A DNA stretch of 20,429 nucleotides from Mesostigma viride (GCA_009746045.1 RPFO01001577.1:1-20429); one strand, 5' to 3'; shown: positions 1 through 8,841, numbered from the stretch's first letter. Notes: generated from the letters alone by a model not told the origin. Numbers and translations are program-made.

Positions 1-775
1 AGCCCCCCCATGCCGCAGCCCGTGAATGGTAAACACCGTGTCGACCCCAAAGCTTGCGTGGCCTGATGCCAAACCGGCTGAACTGGCATAATCGTAAGGG
101 AACACCCGCTCCCAGGCCGCCTTGCACGCATACAAGCCCGCAAGAGGTCTCAGTCATGACATCCTCGATCACCACAGACTGCACCTCCCCCTTAGCCGTC
201 TTAGCTGACATCAACAACAAGGCGCCCCGCTGCGAACCCCGCAACCGAACATCAGGCTGCAAGCGCACATGGCCGACCAAACGGTTGAGCGCTCCGATAC
301 CCGCAGGTATTGTTGGAAATAACGATGACCATCATAGCCGCACGAGGCTGCCGCTGGAGCACCATAGTACAAGCAAGCGCAAACGCAGCCTCCCATGGAA
401 TGGTGGGGGGGGGCACGAGGGGGTGCCAACGTGCGCCAGCCAGCCAAAACACTTCGTGCCAAGGCCCAATCCCGCACCTCCCGGGGAAGTACAAATTCAG
501 GCCCATAAGCGCATTGACACACAACTGGCGGCTGTAACACCGTGAGTGCGCCAAGCGAACATACTCGCATAGTATTCCTCTATCGTCAAGCCGCGCAACA
601 AGCTGCCAACCCGACCCCGCCGGCTCGCCCACCATGCGAAAAAGGACCTGAGCCCCCGATGGTAAACCATCAAAGTAGCCGGCTTCACCTTCCCCTCAAG
701 AAGGGTCAAGTAGCTAGCGCCAAGCCGAGGCCCGGATTGGGATGAACACCCTCGCGAGTCAAATCGCGGACCCAC
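1..775 (-). pseudogene. Tyrosine recombinase of YR retroelement, frameshifted, truncated by window edge
   Basis: The recombinase would excise and integrate a circular cDNA intermediate. The N-terminal part (about 775-500) reads as a SAM-like core-binding domain, with the pattern SYLTLLEGKVKPATLMVYHR followed by FFAWWAS. The catalytic half needs two further frames. The first catalytic Arg lies in YLRVSE (Arg codon 301-303). A strand with LLLMSAKTAKGEV follows near 205-160, like the beta-hairpin Lys region of the family. HGLRHGGA at 3-24 matches the conserved H-x-x-R-H box. The final Tyr should lie just beyond position 1. At least three frame changes make it a pseudogene in this sequence. The family is secure from the spaced R and HxxR motifs; the exact clade is not. 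Confidence 0.75.
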
Positions 776-1428
776 CCGGCCACCGAGGCAGCCATGGAAA
801 GCCCCCGCGAAGGCCCATCCGCAGGCTGAAGCTCACTTGGCGTCCAGACCCATTGTGAGCGGCTGCCGGTGACCAACGTAAGAGCGCACAACCGGCGGCA
901 TTGCTTGTTTAACCGGTAAGAAGAGGAACGCCCTTAGCCAAGCAGCCCAAAGCGGCAGTGGAGTCCACTAACCTCACCACCGCTTACCCCATGTTCCGAG
1001 GTTCCGGGCTGAGCGCTCCACCCCCTTCACAGCGGCCCGCACTTTCCTTCTCGTTGATGTGCATGGTCGAATCGCGCCAGCGAGACTCTTGATCCCGCGA
1101 CGCGCCATCGCCCGTGGATGATGGCTTTTTCCGCGGCCTTGGTCAAGGGTCTAGGCCCGGCATACATGGCCTCACCTGGGGTGAGGAGGGTTGGGTAACC
1201 CCGCACCTCCCGGGCCCGAGCTAGTTCCGTCACCTCAGCTGGGGCCATCTCAGCGTAGACAACCCCCTGCCCAAAACTAGACGCATCCGAGGCCACCACC
1301 ACCGGAGCCAGGGCAGCCCCCCGGTCCACACGGAGCATGGGGGCCAACGCCATGGCACACTCGAGCTCATCGCGCACACCTGCCACAAAGGTCGCGTTCG
1401 CTGGCCCCACCCCTTGAGGTGATGAACT
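706..1428 (-). pseudogene. RNase H domain of YR retroelement, frameshifted
   Basis: RNase H removes the RNA strand during cDNA synthesis. The order of motifs is that of DIRS-type RNase H. VVVASDASSFGQG near 1290-1255 supplies the first acidic residue. HINEKESAG near 1061-1035 corresponds to the usual H-I-N-x-x-E box. RLVDSTAALGCLAKG near 975-935 corresponds to the D-N/S-T box. VWTPSELQPADGPSRG near 845-800 matches the closing W-x-P-S-E-x-N-P-A-D-x-x-S-R signature. These lie in different frames with stops between them. The domain directly follows the reverse transcriptase and precedes the recombinase, the expected order. Confidence 0.75.
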
Positions 1429-2872
1429 TAAAAACTGCTGCTATGGACATATGCAAAGTGCGGCTGAGCATCTGCAGCCACACCCACCGGCCCACGACGG
1501 CCGCCAGCGCCTCAGCGGTAGCGCGTCCCCTCTCGAGGAGTACACGAGTGTGCGCAACCACAAGGGTGAGCTGCTTAGCTGTCGGCTCCAACACCCCATC
1601 CCGCCGGTGAACAACACCCAGAGCTTCTAGCTCGTCCTCCCCCTCCGGGCTAGCCATGATCGTCTTGTCCTTGGAGGGCACAAGGTTGTTAGGCGCGTAC
1701 CCGTCTTCAATAGCACTCGCGATTAAGCGATTCACCGCCTCGCACGTGCGCCCATTGCTGACCACCAGGTCATCAATAGTGATGGATACCATAGGGGCAG
1801 GGGGGTCCTCAAGGTCGATTTGCATCTCCCTCGTGCTCTCCTCCTTGTACTCGATGGCTAGGGCGGTTGGGTTACCCCATGCATTCCGAAGCACGGTCAG
1901 CTCCCCTACACTTGTGAGGCGGTTCACCTGCCGTCTAGGATCCAAAGCGCCCGTGGCATAGAGGACCATCTCATGGATGGCTTCCCCTAGCGCTACAGCG
2001 TGGGAGTGCCCCATGGCCAGCACTTTCAGCACTGGCCACACCCTCCTCCGCCGCCCCGGCAGCCCGACATCGGTGGACCACACATCAGGTAGCCTTGATA
2101 ATCCCACCACCACTCCGGCACTTGGATGGTATAGTAATACGAGACCAGATCGCTCTTGGCCGTGTAGCACCGACCCTTGATATAGACCTCCGAGTATATG
2201 CCCAGGTGGGGTAACACCGTCTTAGGGGGGTCCACCCACAGTGCGTTCCCCAACTTCTTATTCACAATGAGCCTTAACTCCCCCACTCCTTTGGCCACCC
2301 CAAAACATCCGTCTACCCACTTTGGCCGCGTCTCTCGGAACTCCACCATCCCCACGTCCGCTGCCCTCCCCATCAACTTGCCCCACTCCGCCATGGTGCA
2401 CCCTCGGCTGGGGGCAGGTACATTCAATACCTCGCACTGGCAGCCACCTCCGGCTTGATGCAGTTGGCTTCGCTCGCGTACACCTCTCGCCAACTAGGTC
2501 GTAGCGCCAGCAAATCCAGCAGCTTCGCCTTTCCTGCCACCTCGCGCTTCGGCAGACTCACCCGCTCCGCCACAAGTTGTTCATACTTATTACATTTCCC
2601 ATAGATTAGATCACTTCCTTCTGCGGGGCCTGTCGCAACGCCGGTTACGCGGCGACTGTACCACTCGCAGTGCTTCTTGACCCTTTCAGGGCCTCCGCCG
2701 TTCCTCTGGAGCACGCGCCTCCAGATTTTAGGCGGAGGGTCTGCCCCCCGTGCCATAGCCAATTCAACCACGTAATCACCTTGTGTTGTAGAGTGAAGGT
2801 CCGGCGGCGGCGAGTTGCACGCTGGCGTCTGCGTGCTGACCTCACTCTCCCCCACGTAGTGCTTGAGGCATT
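1367..2872 (-). pseudogene. Reverse transcriptase of YR retroelement, frameshifted
   Basis: Three overlapping minus-strand frames make one reverse transcriptase (2855-2424, 2493-2026, 2170-1367). The fingers region has a GVAKGVGELRLIVNKKLGN stretch. A palm motif A-like segment reads YTAKSDLVSYYYTIQVP. A motif B-like stretch reads VLAMGHSHAVALGEAIHEM. The catalytic motif C is VSITIDDLVVSN, with TIDD at about 1769-1780. A thumb/connection region follows with GRWVWLQMLSRTLHMS. The frame changes at about 2440-2490 and 2050-2070 both equal one missing base. The change into RNase H near 1400 goes the other way. A small upstream ATG frame near 2872 is a possible start, but the true start is uncertain. 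Confidence 0.8.
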
Positions 2873-2919
2873 GTAGGAAGAGGCAGTGGGAAGGGGGAGC
2901 GGTTTACCCTTTCGGTGTT

Positions 2920-3087
2920 TTACTTGGTTTGCTGGGCCTTGCCCAGCTTCTCCATCATCGTGGCGCTTTGCAGGGCCATCTTCATGGCCGGGTTGCTCAC
3001 CAAGGAGGCATCTTCCTTGAGAGCAAGGAGGTGGCCAGCCACCTTCCACCCTCCTGACCCCTGGCTCTCCACTAGGAGCATGGGCTG
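2920..3087 (-). pseudogene. Gag-like protein C-terminus of YR retroelement (5' part displaced)
   Basis: An open minus-strand frame runs from the T-run boundary at 3087 to a TAA at 2920-2922, about 48 bp ahead of the reverse transcriptase start region. It encodes a helical, basic tail with GSGGWKVAGHLLALKEDASL and ends in KLGKAQQTK. It has no start codon or N-terminal domain of its own. Its frame joins in phase with the gag-like ORF at 9397-10302 if the 3088-9396 segment is removed. Position just before the reverse transcriptase is where DIRS-type elements keep ORF1. The gag identity is inferred from position, since gag sequences are poorly conserved. Confidence 0.5.
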
Positions 3088-3109
3088 TTTTTTTTAGTAT
3101 GTTAAAATC
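3088..3109 (+). repeat. Left terminal inverted repeat, 22 bp
   Basis: TTTTTTTTAGTATGTTAAAATC in short: eight T, AGTAT, GTTAAAATC. It is identical to the reverse complement of 9375-9396. With one-base gaps, similarity extends outward into the flank as CATGGG-CTG. Confidence 0.75.
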
Positions 3110-3212
3110 TGAACCGTTTATTAAAAATTTATCAAGATGCGACATTTCCCATGCTTTTGGCCACCTAAACCACCTGCCACATGCCCTGGAACTGTGCCCT
3201 AGTGATGCTCTA

Positions 3213-3455
3213 ATATGCCCCATGCCCCATGGCTCATGCCCCATCATGCCCCATGCCCCATGCCCTTCTACTGCATGGTCGATGCTCCATGCCACACATG
3301 CCACGAACCGCAAGCCAACTGTCAAACATCGTTGCTCCCATTCCCCCATACCCCATGCCCCATGCCCCATGCCCCATGCCCCATGTGCCCAAAACCAAGC
3401 CCCCCATGCCCGGCCATATGGCCTGATTGCTCCATGCTCCATGCCCCATGCACCA
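3213..3455. repeat. GCCCCAT heptamer satellite, interrupted
   Basis: Tandem and scattered copies of the 7-mer GCCCCAT and near variants fill this stretch. The cleanest tandem run is about 3349-3386, and shorter runs lie near 3215-3268 and 3428-3452. Because 7 is not a multiple of 3, the array keeps all frames open on both strands and creates false ORFs such as a Gly/Met/Trp-rich one on the minus strand. Similar short GC-rich satellites are common in chlorophyte intergenic DNA. Confidence 0.85.
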
Positions 3456-3871
3456 ATTAAGTGCCCTGGCACATCCCATGCCATATTACAATGCGCGTGA
3501 TTTTCATCAATGATGTGTGTGTGTGCTTCTTGCGCCTACTTGCCTGTGTTATGACCATGCCAATGCAGTTTGAAGTCACAACAACTACTGATCAAGGAGC
3601 TGCAGTCCAAGTATATTGCATGAGGGACCCAGCACAAGAACCTTTATGATGTCAAGTGCAGCTGGGCACTGTCAAGACGAAATGGCAGCCAGCTTACATG
3701 CTGACTCTCTTGGCCATCACATTTTTCGCAAGCCCAATACCTTGTCATCCTGCTAATAATGTCCAAGGTAGCCACTAAAAGCCAGCCACATTGGCAAGAA
3801 AGTTGTCTCCACCGATAGGTCACTACACCTTGGTCACTGGTCAGCCACTAACAAAAGGATGGCAGCACCTA
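3456..3871. other. No gene recognised
   Basis: This 416-bp stretch between the heptamer satellite and the large minus-strand ORF holds a short GT run near 3513-3522 and no convincing ORF, RNA gene or repeat. It may contain the 3' untranslated region of the ORF ending at 3872. Confidence 0.5.
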
Positions 3872-5674
3872 CTATTGCATGTGACACCCGCTAGGTTGCC
3901 CATAGATGCTGCCGTTGAGCTGGTACGGCAACCCGCGCCCCGCGCTGGCATTGCCATGGTACGCCGACAGTGGCAGAGCGCCATGGGACTCAGTACGGCT
4001 GTTAGGTACTAGGAGGCATGCAAAGCGATCCATCGTGTCTGCCAGCCGGTGCATGGCTAGCTGTACACCATGGTCAGCTGCCATGCCTGAATGGTTGAGA
4101 ACACCGCGGTCGCTCATGCTTCTGACTGCTGATGTATCGCCCATGCCGATGCCCAGCAACCCATAGTTTCGCTGCAACTGCGGCTGAACAGGCTGCAACA
4201 TCTGCTGCAGGAACTGCTGCTGCTGCTCCCGCGGCTGCTGCTCCACTAGATGCCACATCTGGTGCAAAAACTGCAACCTCGTTTGCGGCTGCAGCTGCGG
4301 TTGTGGCTGCTGTGGCGGAGGCGGTGGCGGCGGGGATGGCACCGGCTGCAAGTGCGGCTGCGACTCCAACATGTCCAACAGCTGCTGCAGGATCGGCTGA
4401 CTTGTTTGCGATGGCTGTGGTGATGGTGGTGGCGGCAGAGGCTGCTGCCGTTGCAGCAGTGGCCACGGCAGTGACGGCAGCGACTGCGGCTGCTGCGACG
4501 GCAGCGACTGCGGCTGGTGCGACGGCAGCGACTGCGGCTGCTGCGACGGCAGCGACTGCGGCTGCTGCCACGACAGCGACTGCGGCTGCTGCGACTCCTC
4601 CCCGCGCTTACGTAGCTGCGCCACCTCTTCCTCCAACTTGCGCCGCTCTTGCTCCAACTTGCGCCGCTCTTCCTCCATCTTGCGCCGCTCTTCCTCCATC
4701 TTGCGCCGCTCTCCAGCTGCATTTCCCAGCTCCTTAGTGTACTGCTGCAGCTTGTTGTCAGATGCGCGCTGCACGCTTTGCCTGGTCGCCAGTCGCTGTG
4801 CTTCCTGGTGTGCAAGCATGGTTTCATCGTCGGTGTCTGTAATCATCATGTCCGCACCATGACCAATCCAATCCTCATCGTCATCCACAGACACCACAGC
4901 AACCCTGCCTTTAGCTGCCCTGGATACGCCCTTAGCTTGGCAATTGGATGTTGGTGGAATGTTTTCCTTGTCAGCAGAAGGTGCCACCTTCCTCTTTTGT
5001 CTTGTTGCCGTGCTTGCCGCTGCCTTGGGCGCGGGTGCAGCTTTGGACCCGGCTCCCTTGGATCCCGCTGCCGTGGTTGCCGCTGCCTTGGGCGCGGCTC
5101 CAGCCCTGGTCCGGGTCGCTGCCGTAGGCTCTGCCGTGGGCGCACTCGGTTCGATGACCTTGGTTCGCTGGCTCTCTGTTTCTGTGGCCGGCATGGCCGT
5201 GATCGCTGGAGTTGGTTGGCCAGGGGTAATGGAGCTCACCGCATGGGCCAAAGCCGCTGTTGCGGTGAGATTGTGCAGTGCGTTGTGGCACTGCTGGACC
5301 GACAAGACTTGGAGCCCACCGGTAACCTTCATGACTGATTTGCTCCCGCGCCTCACGAATGGTGTGCATGGAGGCTCATCAGTGGCGGTGCAGCGCAGGT
5401 AATAGAATTCATGCCAAAGTCGCAGCGTATTCTCGTCACAATGCTGACGCACCCGACTGCATGATCGATTGTCGGGCCCGACCCTGCAGTTTGTAGGTGC
5501 CAGCACGAAACCGGCATTTGGGTGCACAATAACCACGCAGCACGCTTGGTCTGACACGTAGCTGTGTGGGGCGACCACGTCACCCACACTGACTTGACAA
5601 AATTGTCCAGCAGCATTTGTCCAGGAGACCGTTCCCTGCACAAGTCGCGGTATGGGAAGACAAGCAATGTGCAC
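3872..5674 (-). CDS. Hypothetical 600-residue protein: Cys-rich N-terminus, coiled coil, Gln/Pro-rich repeats
   Basis: I do not recognise the family. Residues 1-145 are compact and Cys-rich (FCQVSVGDVV, CCVVIVHPN, LRLWHEFYYLRC) and look like a folded domain. Residues 160-260 are low-complexity Ala/Thr/Lys with basic patches including TRQKRKV, a nuclear-localisation-like cluster. Residues 263-285 are acidic. Residues 320-360 form a charged heptad coiled coil with repeated ERRKMEEERRKLE units. Residues 360-510 are Gln/Pro/Leu repeats, including five copies of about eight residues reading PQSLPSQQ. The tail is ordinary sequence. The long open frame through strong repeats supports coding, and the Ala/Gln-rich opposite-strand frames are shadows. 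The layout suggests a chromatin or transcription-type nuclear protein, but that is only a guess. Introns could extend it. Confidence 0.5.
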   Translation of the reverse strand: MHIACLPIPRLVQGTVSWTNAAGQFCQVSVGDVVAPHSYVSDQACCVVIVHPNAGFVLAPTNCRVGPDNRSCSRVRQHCDENTLRLWHEFYYLRCTATDEPPCTPFVRRGSKSVMKVTGGLQVLSVQQCHNALHNLTATAALAHAVSSITPGQPTPAITAMPATETESQRTKVIEPSAPTAEPTAATRTRAGAAPKAAATTAAGSKGAGSKAAPAPKAAASTATRQKRKVAPSADKENIPPTSNCQAKGVSRAAKGRVAVVSVDDDEDWIGHGADMMITDTDDETMLAHQEAQRLATRQSVQRASDNKLQQYTKELGNAAGERRKMEEERRKMEEERRKLEQERRKLEEEVAQLRKRGEESQQPQSLSWQQPQSLPSQQPQSLPSHQPQSLPSQQPQSLPSLPWPLLQRQQPLPPPPSPQPSQTSQPILQQLLDMLESQPHLQPVPSPPPPPPPQQPQPQLQPQTRLQFLHQMWHLVEQQPREQQQQFLQQMLQPVQPQLQRNYGLLGIGMGDTSAVRSMSDRGVLNHSGMAADHGVQLAMHRLADTMDRFACLLVPNSRTESHGALPLSAYHGNASAGRGLPYQLNGSIYGQPSGCHMQ

Positions 5675-5800
5675 AATTTACATAAAAACGCAAGCACTAG
5701 TCAGCTACCATTCCCGTTGAATCACAACCAACAAGCAAGCCATAGTCTAGGTGACTGAAGCTAAGTTCAATTGGAGTGCCTTCCTACCAAGAGAAACAGA

Positions 5801-5961
5801 TTCCCTCGCGGGGGCGTGCAAACTCAGGCATAGCGTATAGGGCGCGTGAAAACGGCAAAGGCAAAGCGGAGCCCGCCGCCTTTGGGCGGGCGTAGCGGAG
5901 CCTTCGCCGTTTTCACGCGCCCTATACGCTATGCCTGAGTTTGCACGCCCCCGCGAGGGAA
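5801..5961. repeat. 161-bp fold-back: perfect 56-bp inverted repeat with structured loop
   Basis: The left arm 5801-5856 is the exact reverse complement of the right arm 5906-5961. The 49-nt loop pairs again through GCCCGCC and GGCGGGC around GCCTTTG, so the whole unit can fold into one long hairpin. No flanking target duplication is obvious. It could be a fold-back MITE or the precursor of a hairpin RNA. The minus-strand ORF across it is an artefact of the palindrome. Confidence 0.85.
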
Positions 5962-6089
5962 TATAGCCCGCAGCCCTACCGCTTTGCAACCCCCCACGAG
6001 TGAAATTTTATATTTTATAGTGCCAAGCCGTGCAGGGTTTTATATACACACAGTGTAGAGCACTACTGTACACACAGTCTATAGCATTG

Positions 6090-6800
6090 TCAACCAAGCA
6101 AATCCAAATACATGTCTGCACAGAAACAGTTTTCCTTCAAACACACCTGGTATAACGAGCCGCCAGGAGCAAACTCGACTGGCGAGGTGCCCTCACTCTG
6201 AGAAACCGAAGGAGTTTCAACAGGAACTCCTACAGTGATAGGAACTCCTTCCGCCGTCGCGTTGCTCAGCGTCGTTTGCAGCACTTCACCGGACGGCTGC
6301 ACATCGCCGTTTGCCAGCCCTGAGATTTCCGGCAAGTGGCTCTGCGGCGTTTCCTGTGTGACCCCAGATGTCGCAGCCGTTACCGGATGCGTGATTCCTG
6401 GTGAGGACCCTGCTCCGAAATCCACCTCTAGCTGCCGTGAGGTGGGGTCGTTGGGACGCAGCCTAAACCTGTTAGCAAAGGCAGCCATGGCATCGTCTGG
6501 GGCATCTCCTGGTAACTGAGCATCGGGCACCGTGCACTGCACACATTTCCAAACCGTCTGTCCACTGCTGTTAGTACCGGTAGGGTTTGGTGACAGCAAA
6601 AACGTGCATGCAGCATGCGCCTTTCTCCCACACTTTCCGGAGCATTCACACGTTGCACCCTTGAGAAACTTTGGGTCATTGCCATTTGCTGCGGCTGCAT
6701 GGCACTCTGCCATGCCAGCCTCACAGCTAGTAGCATCGTCCAAATTTGCATCGTCGGCAGTAGCCATCCCCGGTTGATGCGCTTTGCTACTTGCGGGCAC
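6090..6800 (-). CDS. Hypothetical 236-residue protein with PHD-like zinc-binding cluster
   Basis: The ORF begins MPASSKAHQPG and ends at a TGA at 6090-6092. Residues 51-89 carry a ligand series Cys51, Cys53, Cys57, His62, Cys65, then Cys86 and Cys89 after an aromatic in VWKCVQC. The closing W-x-C-x2-C and the H-x2-C are typical of PHD-like fingers, but the first pairs are closer than in a classic PHD and one ligand pair is unclear. A further Cys/His set lies at 26-34. Residues 95-210 are Pro/Thr/Ser-rich and likely disordered, and the C-terminus has a second small Cys group. PHD fingers read histone tails; here that is inference. It may be one exon of a longer gene. It lies on the same strand as the 600-residue ORF, with the 161-bp hairpin between them. 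Confidence 0.4.
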   Translation of the reverse strand: MPASSKAHQPGMATADDANLDDATSCEAGMAECHAAAANGNDPKFLKGATCECSGKCGRKAHAACTFLLSPNPTGTNSSGQTVWKCVQCTVPDAQLPGDAPDDAMAAFANRFRLRPNDPTSRQLEVDFGAGSSPGITHPVTAATSGVTQETPQSHLPEISGLANGDVQPSGEVLQTTLSNATAEGVPITVGVPVETPSVSQSEGTSPVEFAPGGSLYQVCLKENCFCADMYLDLLG

Positions 6801-6853
6801 AAGGTTTTACGGGTGAACTCCCGCGCTCACAGCCTCCGTTGAGCAAACCTGTT

Positions 6854-7361
6854 TCAATTGCCAACCGAGATGTCAAGTTGTCAAACGAGATGTCAAGTTG
6901 ACAACCGAAGTGCCTCCTGAACTGTCAACTAAAAGTCTAAAGCCGCAATCGACAGTACTACAAGTTGACAGTTCAGAAGGTAGGTCGGTTTTGCGCAATT
7001 GCCTACCTTCTGAACTGTCAACTAAAAGTCTAAAGCCGCAATCGACAGTACTACAAGTTGACAGTTCAGAAGGTAGGTCGGTTTTGCGCAATTGCCTACC
7101 TTCTGAACTGTCAACTAAAAGTCTAAAGCCGCAATCGATTTAGACTGTTAGTTGACAGTTCAGAAGGTAGGCCGGTTTTGCGCAATTGCCTACCTTCTGA
7201 ACTGTCAACTAAAAGTCTAAAGCCGCAATCGACAGTACTACAAGTTGACAGTTCAGAAGGTAGGCCGGTTTTGCGCAATTGCCTAGTTGACAGTTCAGGA
7301 GGCACTTCGGTTGTCAACTTGACATCTCGTTTGACAACTTGACATCTCGGTTGGCAATTGA
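6854..7361. repeat. 508-bp nested fold-back array: 77-bp perfect inverted repeat enclosing 93-bp hairpin repeats
   Basis: The outer arms 6854-6930 and 7285-7361 are exact reverse complements over 77 bp. Between them a unit of 93-94 bp starting AAAAGTCTAAAGCCGC repeats at 6931, 7024, 7117 and 7211, the last cut short. Each full unit contains its own 22-bp hairpin arms around a 17-nt loop: 6963-6984 with 7002-7023, 7056-7077 with 7095-7116, and 7150-7171 with 7189-7210. The outer arm has an internal near-duplication of the motif GAGATGTCAAGTTG. No gene is supported here; the ORFs on both strands are products of the palindrome. Confidence 0.9.
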
Positions 7362-7717
7362 CCATCTCGTAATTTGGTGCCTGCAAGTCGGTGAACAACC
7401 TGTCAGCTCGCCGACCAACTCGACTTCCCGCCTAACTCAGGTGCTTCCCCGCGTATTATGCATGACACTTCACTGCCAGGTTGGCTTTGTCCCACGCCAA
7501 CCTGCGTACTTCCGCGGCAACTGCATTTTGCCACTGTCGACTAACTGCTTGTGAATGTGTTACGAGGTAGTAATGCATTACGAGGATGAACTGATGTAAA
7601 TGTGTGGAAATTAGGTCAGTCTTCTGTAGGAGTTGTGCATTGACTACTAGTTTCTCTATCAGTCTGTCATGTGGACAGGTCCACGTTCAGTTGACAGCTG
7701 CGCACCATGCGTTGAAA
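7362..7717. other. No gene recognised
   Basis: This stretch follows the nested fold-back array. I find no repeat unit, RNA gene or convincing ORF. An open frame with alternative starts enters from 7604 into the candidate ORF starting at 7718. Confidence 0.5.
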
Positions 7718-8400
7718 ATGGCGTCTTCTTGTTCGAGGTCAGCCACCCCCGGCGGCAGGACAGCAGCCTTTGTCGACAGGGATGGTAGCGTGTGCGTCAC
7801 CAATGTTGGCTCCCTCGGCACGGATTCTAACCAGCCGGGGGCAGCTGGCTGCCTTGGTAGCGAACGCAGGCAAGCAGGGAGAAAGAGCATCGCCACGGTG
7901 CGGTCGGAGAAACTGGTGGACAGCGTCATCGTCGCTGACATGAGCCTTATTCGCACATGCTGCCAAAAGGATTGCATGGGACCAGTCGGCACCTCAGTCC
8001 GGGATTTCCGAGTCTGGTGTGCAGCCAGAGAAAAGTACCTTGGCTTGCAAAAGCAGGAGGAGCGCAGCCAATTCGTGGGCAGGGCTCGGCTGGGCAGACT
8101 GCAGGGGCTGAGCCTGATGTGGTCGAGGAGGATGCATCCGCACATGCGGAGCCTTCTACGCGAGGCGGTAGGGGCGTGCAGACTCGTGGGAGGCGCGGGC
8201 AGCCGCCAGCGCACCCGGCAGCTGGCACAAGTCGTGCGGCACCCCTCGGAGGAGGGAGGAAGCAGTTGAGGCGGGCGGCAACTGCCACGCGTCACTCCTA
8301 CAATGCTGCAGATTTGGAGGACAGTGACTTGGGCGAGGAGGATGTGGAGGAGGCCAGCCAGCCCAGCGACGAGGAGAACGACAGCATGGATGATGACTGA
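7718..8400 (+). CDS. Uncertain hypothetical ORF pair, acidic C-terminus, possible frameshift
   Basis: One plus-strand frame from the ATG at 7718 (MASSCSRS...) runs to 8269 and includes VRDFRVWCAAREKYLGLQKQ. A second frame, open 7957-8400, ends in a Ser/Asp/Glu tail with DLEDSDLGEEDVEEASQ and a final SMDDD before TGA. The first frame followed by the second would need one missing base near 8050-8100, which gives a plausible basic protein with an acidic tail. I do not recognise the family. A 311-residue ORF on the opposite strand overlaps the same DNA, so coding strand is not certain. It may also be an intron-containing host gene fragment. Confidence 0.3.
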
Positions 8401-8652
8401 ATACATTGTCTTGCCTTGTGTGGCACGGGTGGTGTGGGCGGCATGGGCCAGCCGGGAGTGTAGGGTGGTCGAGATGCTTAATTGCATGGCGTGTATTATG
8501 CTTGGTGTGTGGCATGCCGTGACATGACGGGATGACATTACGGCATGGGTGGGCTGCTCGGTGGCCATTGTGGTCTGTCTTACAATAGCACTAGTGGCAC
8601 CCGCTGGCTTCGCCCAGCCCAAAACAGGGTCCCTTTTTGTGGCAGTACTTCG

Positions 8653-8841
8653 CCCCGCTGCCCGCTGCCCGCAGCCCGCTGCCCGCTGCGCGCTGCCCGC
8701 TGCGCGCTGCCCGCTGCATGCCCGCTGCCCGCTGCGCGCTGCCCGCTGCCCGCTGCCCGCTGCCCGCTGCGCGCTGCCCGCTGCCCGCTGCCCGCTGCCC
8801 GCTGCCCGCTGCCCGCTGCCCGCAGCCCGCTGCCCGCTGCC
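8653..8841. repeat. CCCGCTG heptamer satellite
   Basis: About 27 tandem copies of the 7-mer CCCGCTG, with variants CGCGCTG and CCCGCAG, fill this stretch. It keeps all frames open and creates false Ala/Arg/Cys-Pro ORFs on both strands. Like the GCCCCAT array at 3213-3455 it has a 7-bp period, but the sequence differs. Confidence 0.9.

Larger units (their letters stand above)
1..3087 (-). mobile_element. Degenerate DIRS/PAT-like tyrosine-recombinase retrotransposon (3' part; runs off the left edge)
   Basis: Read on the minus strand, this stretch gives in order a gag C-terminus, a reverse transcriptase, an RNase H and a tyrosine recombinase. That order is diagnostic of YR retrotransposons (DIRS, PAT, Ngaro), which use a recombinase instead of a DDE integrase. 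Related elements are known from volvocine algae (Kangaroo) and Chlamydomonas (TOC3). All domains are broken by frameshifts or stops, so this copy is inactive. The recombinase stops at the window edge before its catalytic Tyr, so the left terminal repeats are not visible. The 5' part of gag is probably at 9397-10302, separated by a 6.3-kb insertion. I saw no adenine methylase domain, which some DIRS elements carry. Confidence 0.8.

Noticed and set aside
54-545. 163-residue plus-strand ORF at the left edge
   Set aside because: It is antisense to the tyrosine recombinase motifs and has no protein-like pattern.
3213-3455. CRISPR-like repeat array
   Set aside because: Repeats are simple 7-mers without unique spacers of fixed length; this is a satellite.
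2645-3484. 279-residue minus-strand ORF rich in Gly, Met, Trp and His
   Set aside because: Its N-terminal half is the GCCCCAT satellite read through and the rest is out of frame with the gag tail and reverse transcriptase.
4132-4737. Ala/Thr-rich plus-strand ORF of 201 residues, and Ala- or Ser/Arg-rich frames opposite the 600-residue ORF
   Set aside because: These are shadows of CAG/CTG-type repeat codons of the Q/P-rich minus-strand protein.
6854-7361. CRISPR array from the regular 93-bp spacing
   Set aside because: The whole 93-bp unit repeats, including what would be spacers, and the array is palindromic; no cas genes are near.
7687-8622. 311-residue minus-strand ORF
   Set aside because: Composition is Ser/Thr/Cys/Arg-rich without domain features, and the opposite strand has a more convincing acidic protein tail. 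Kept in mind as an alternative, not called.
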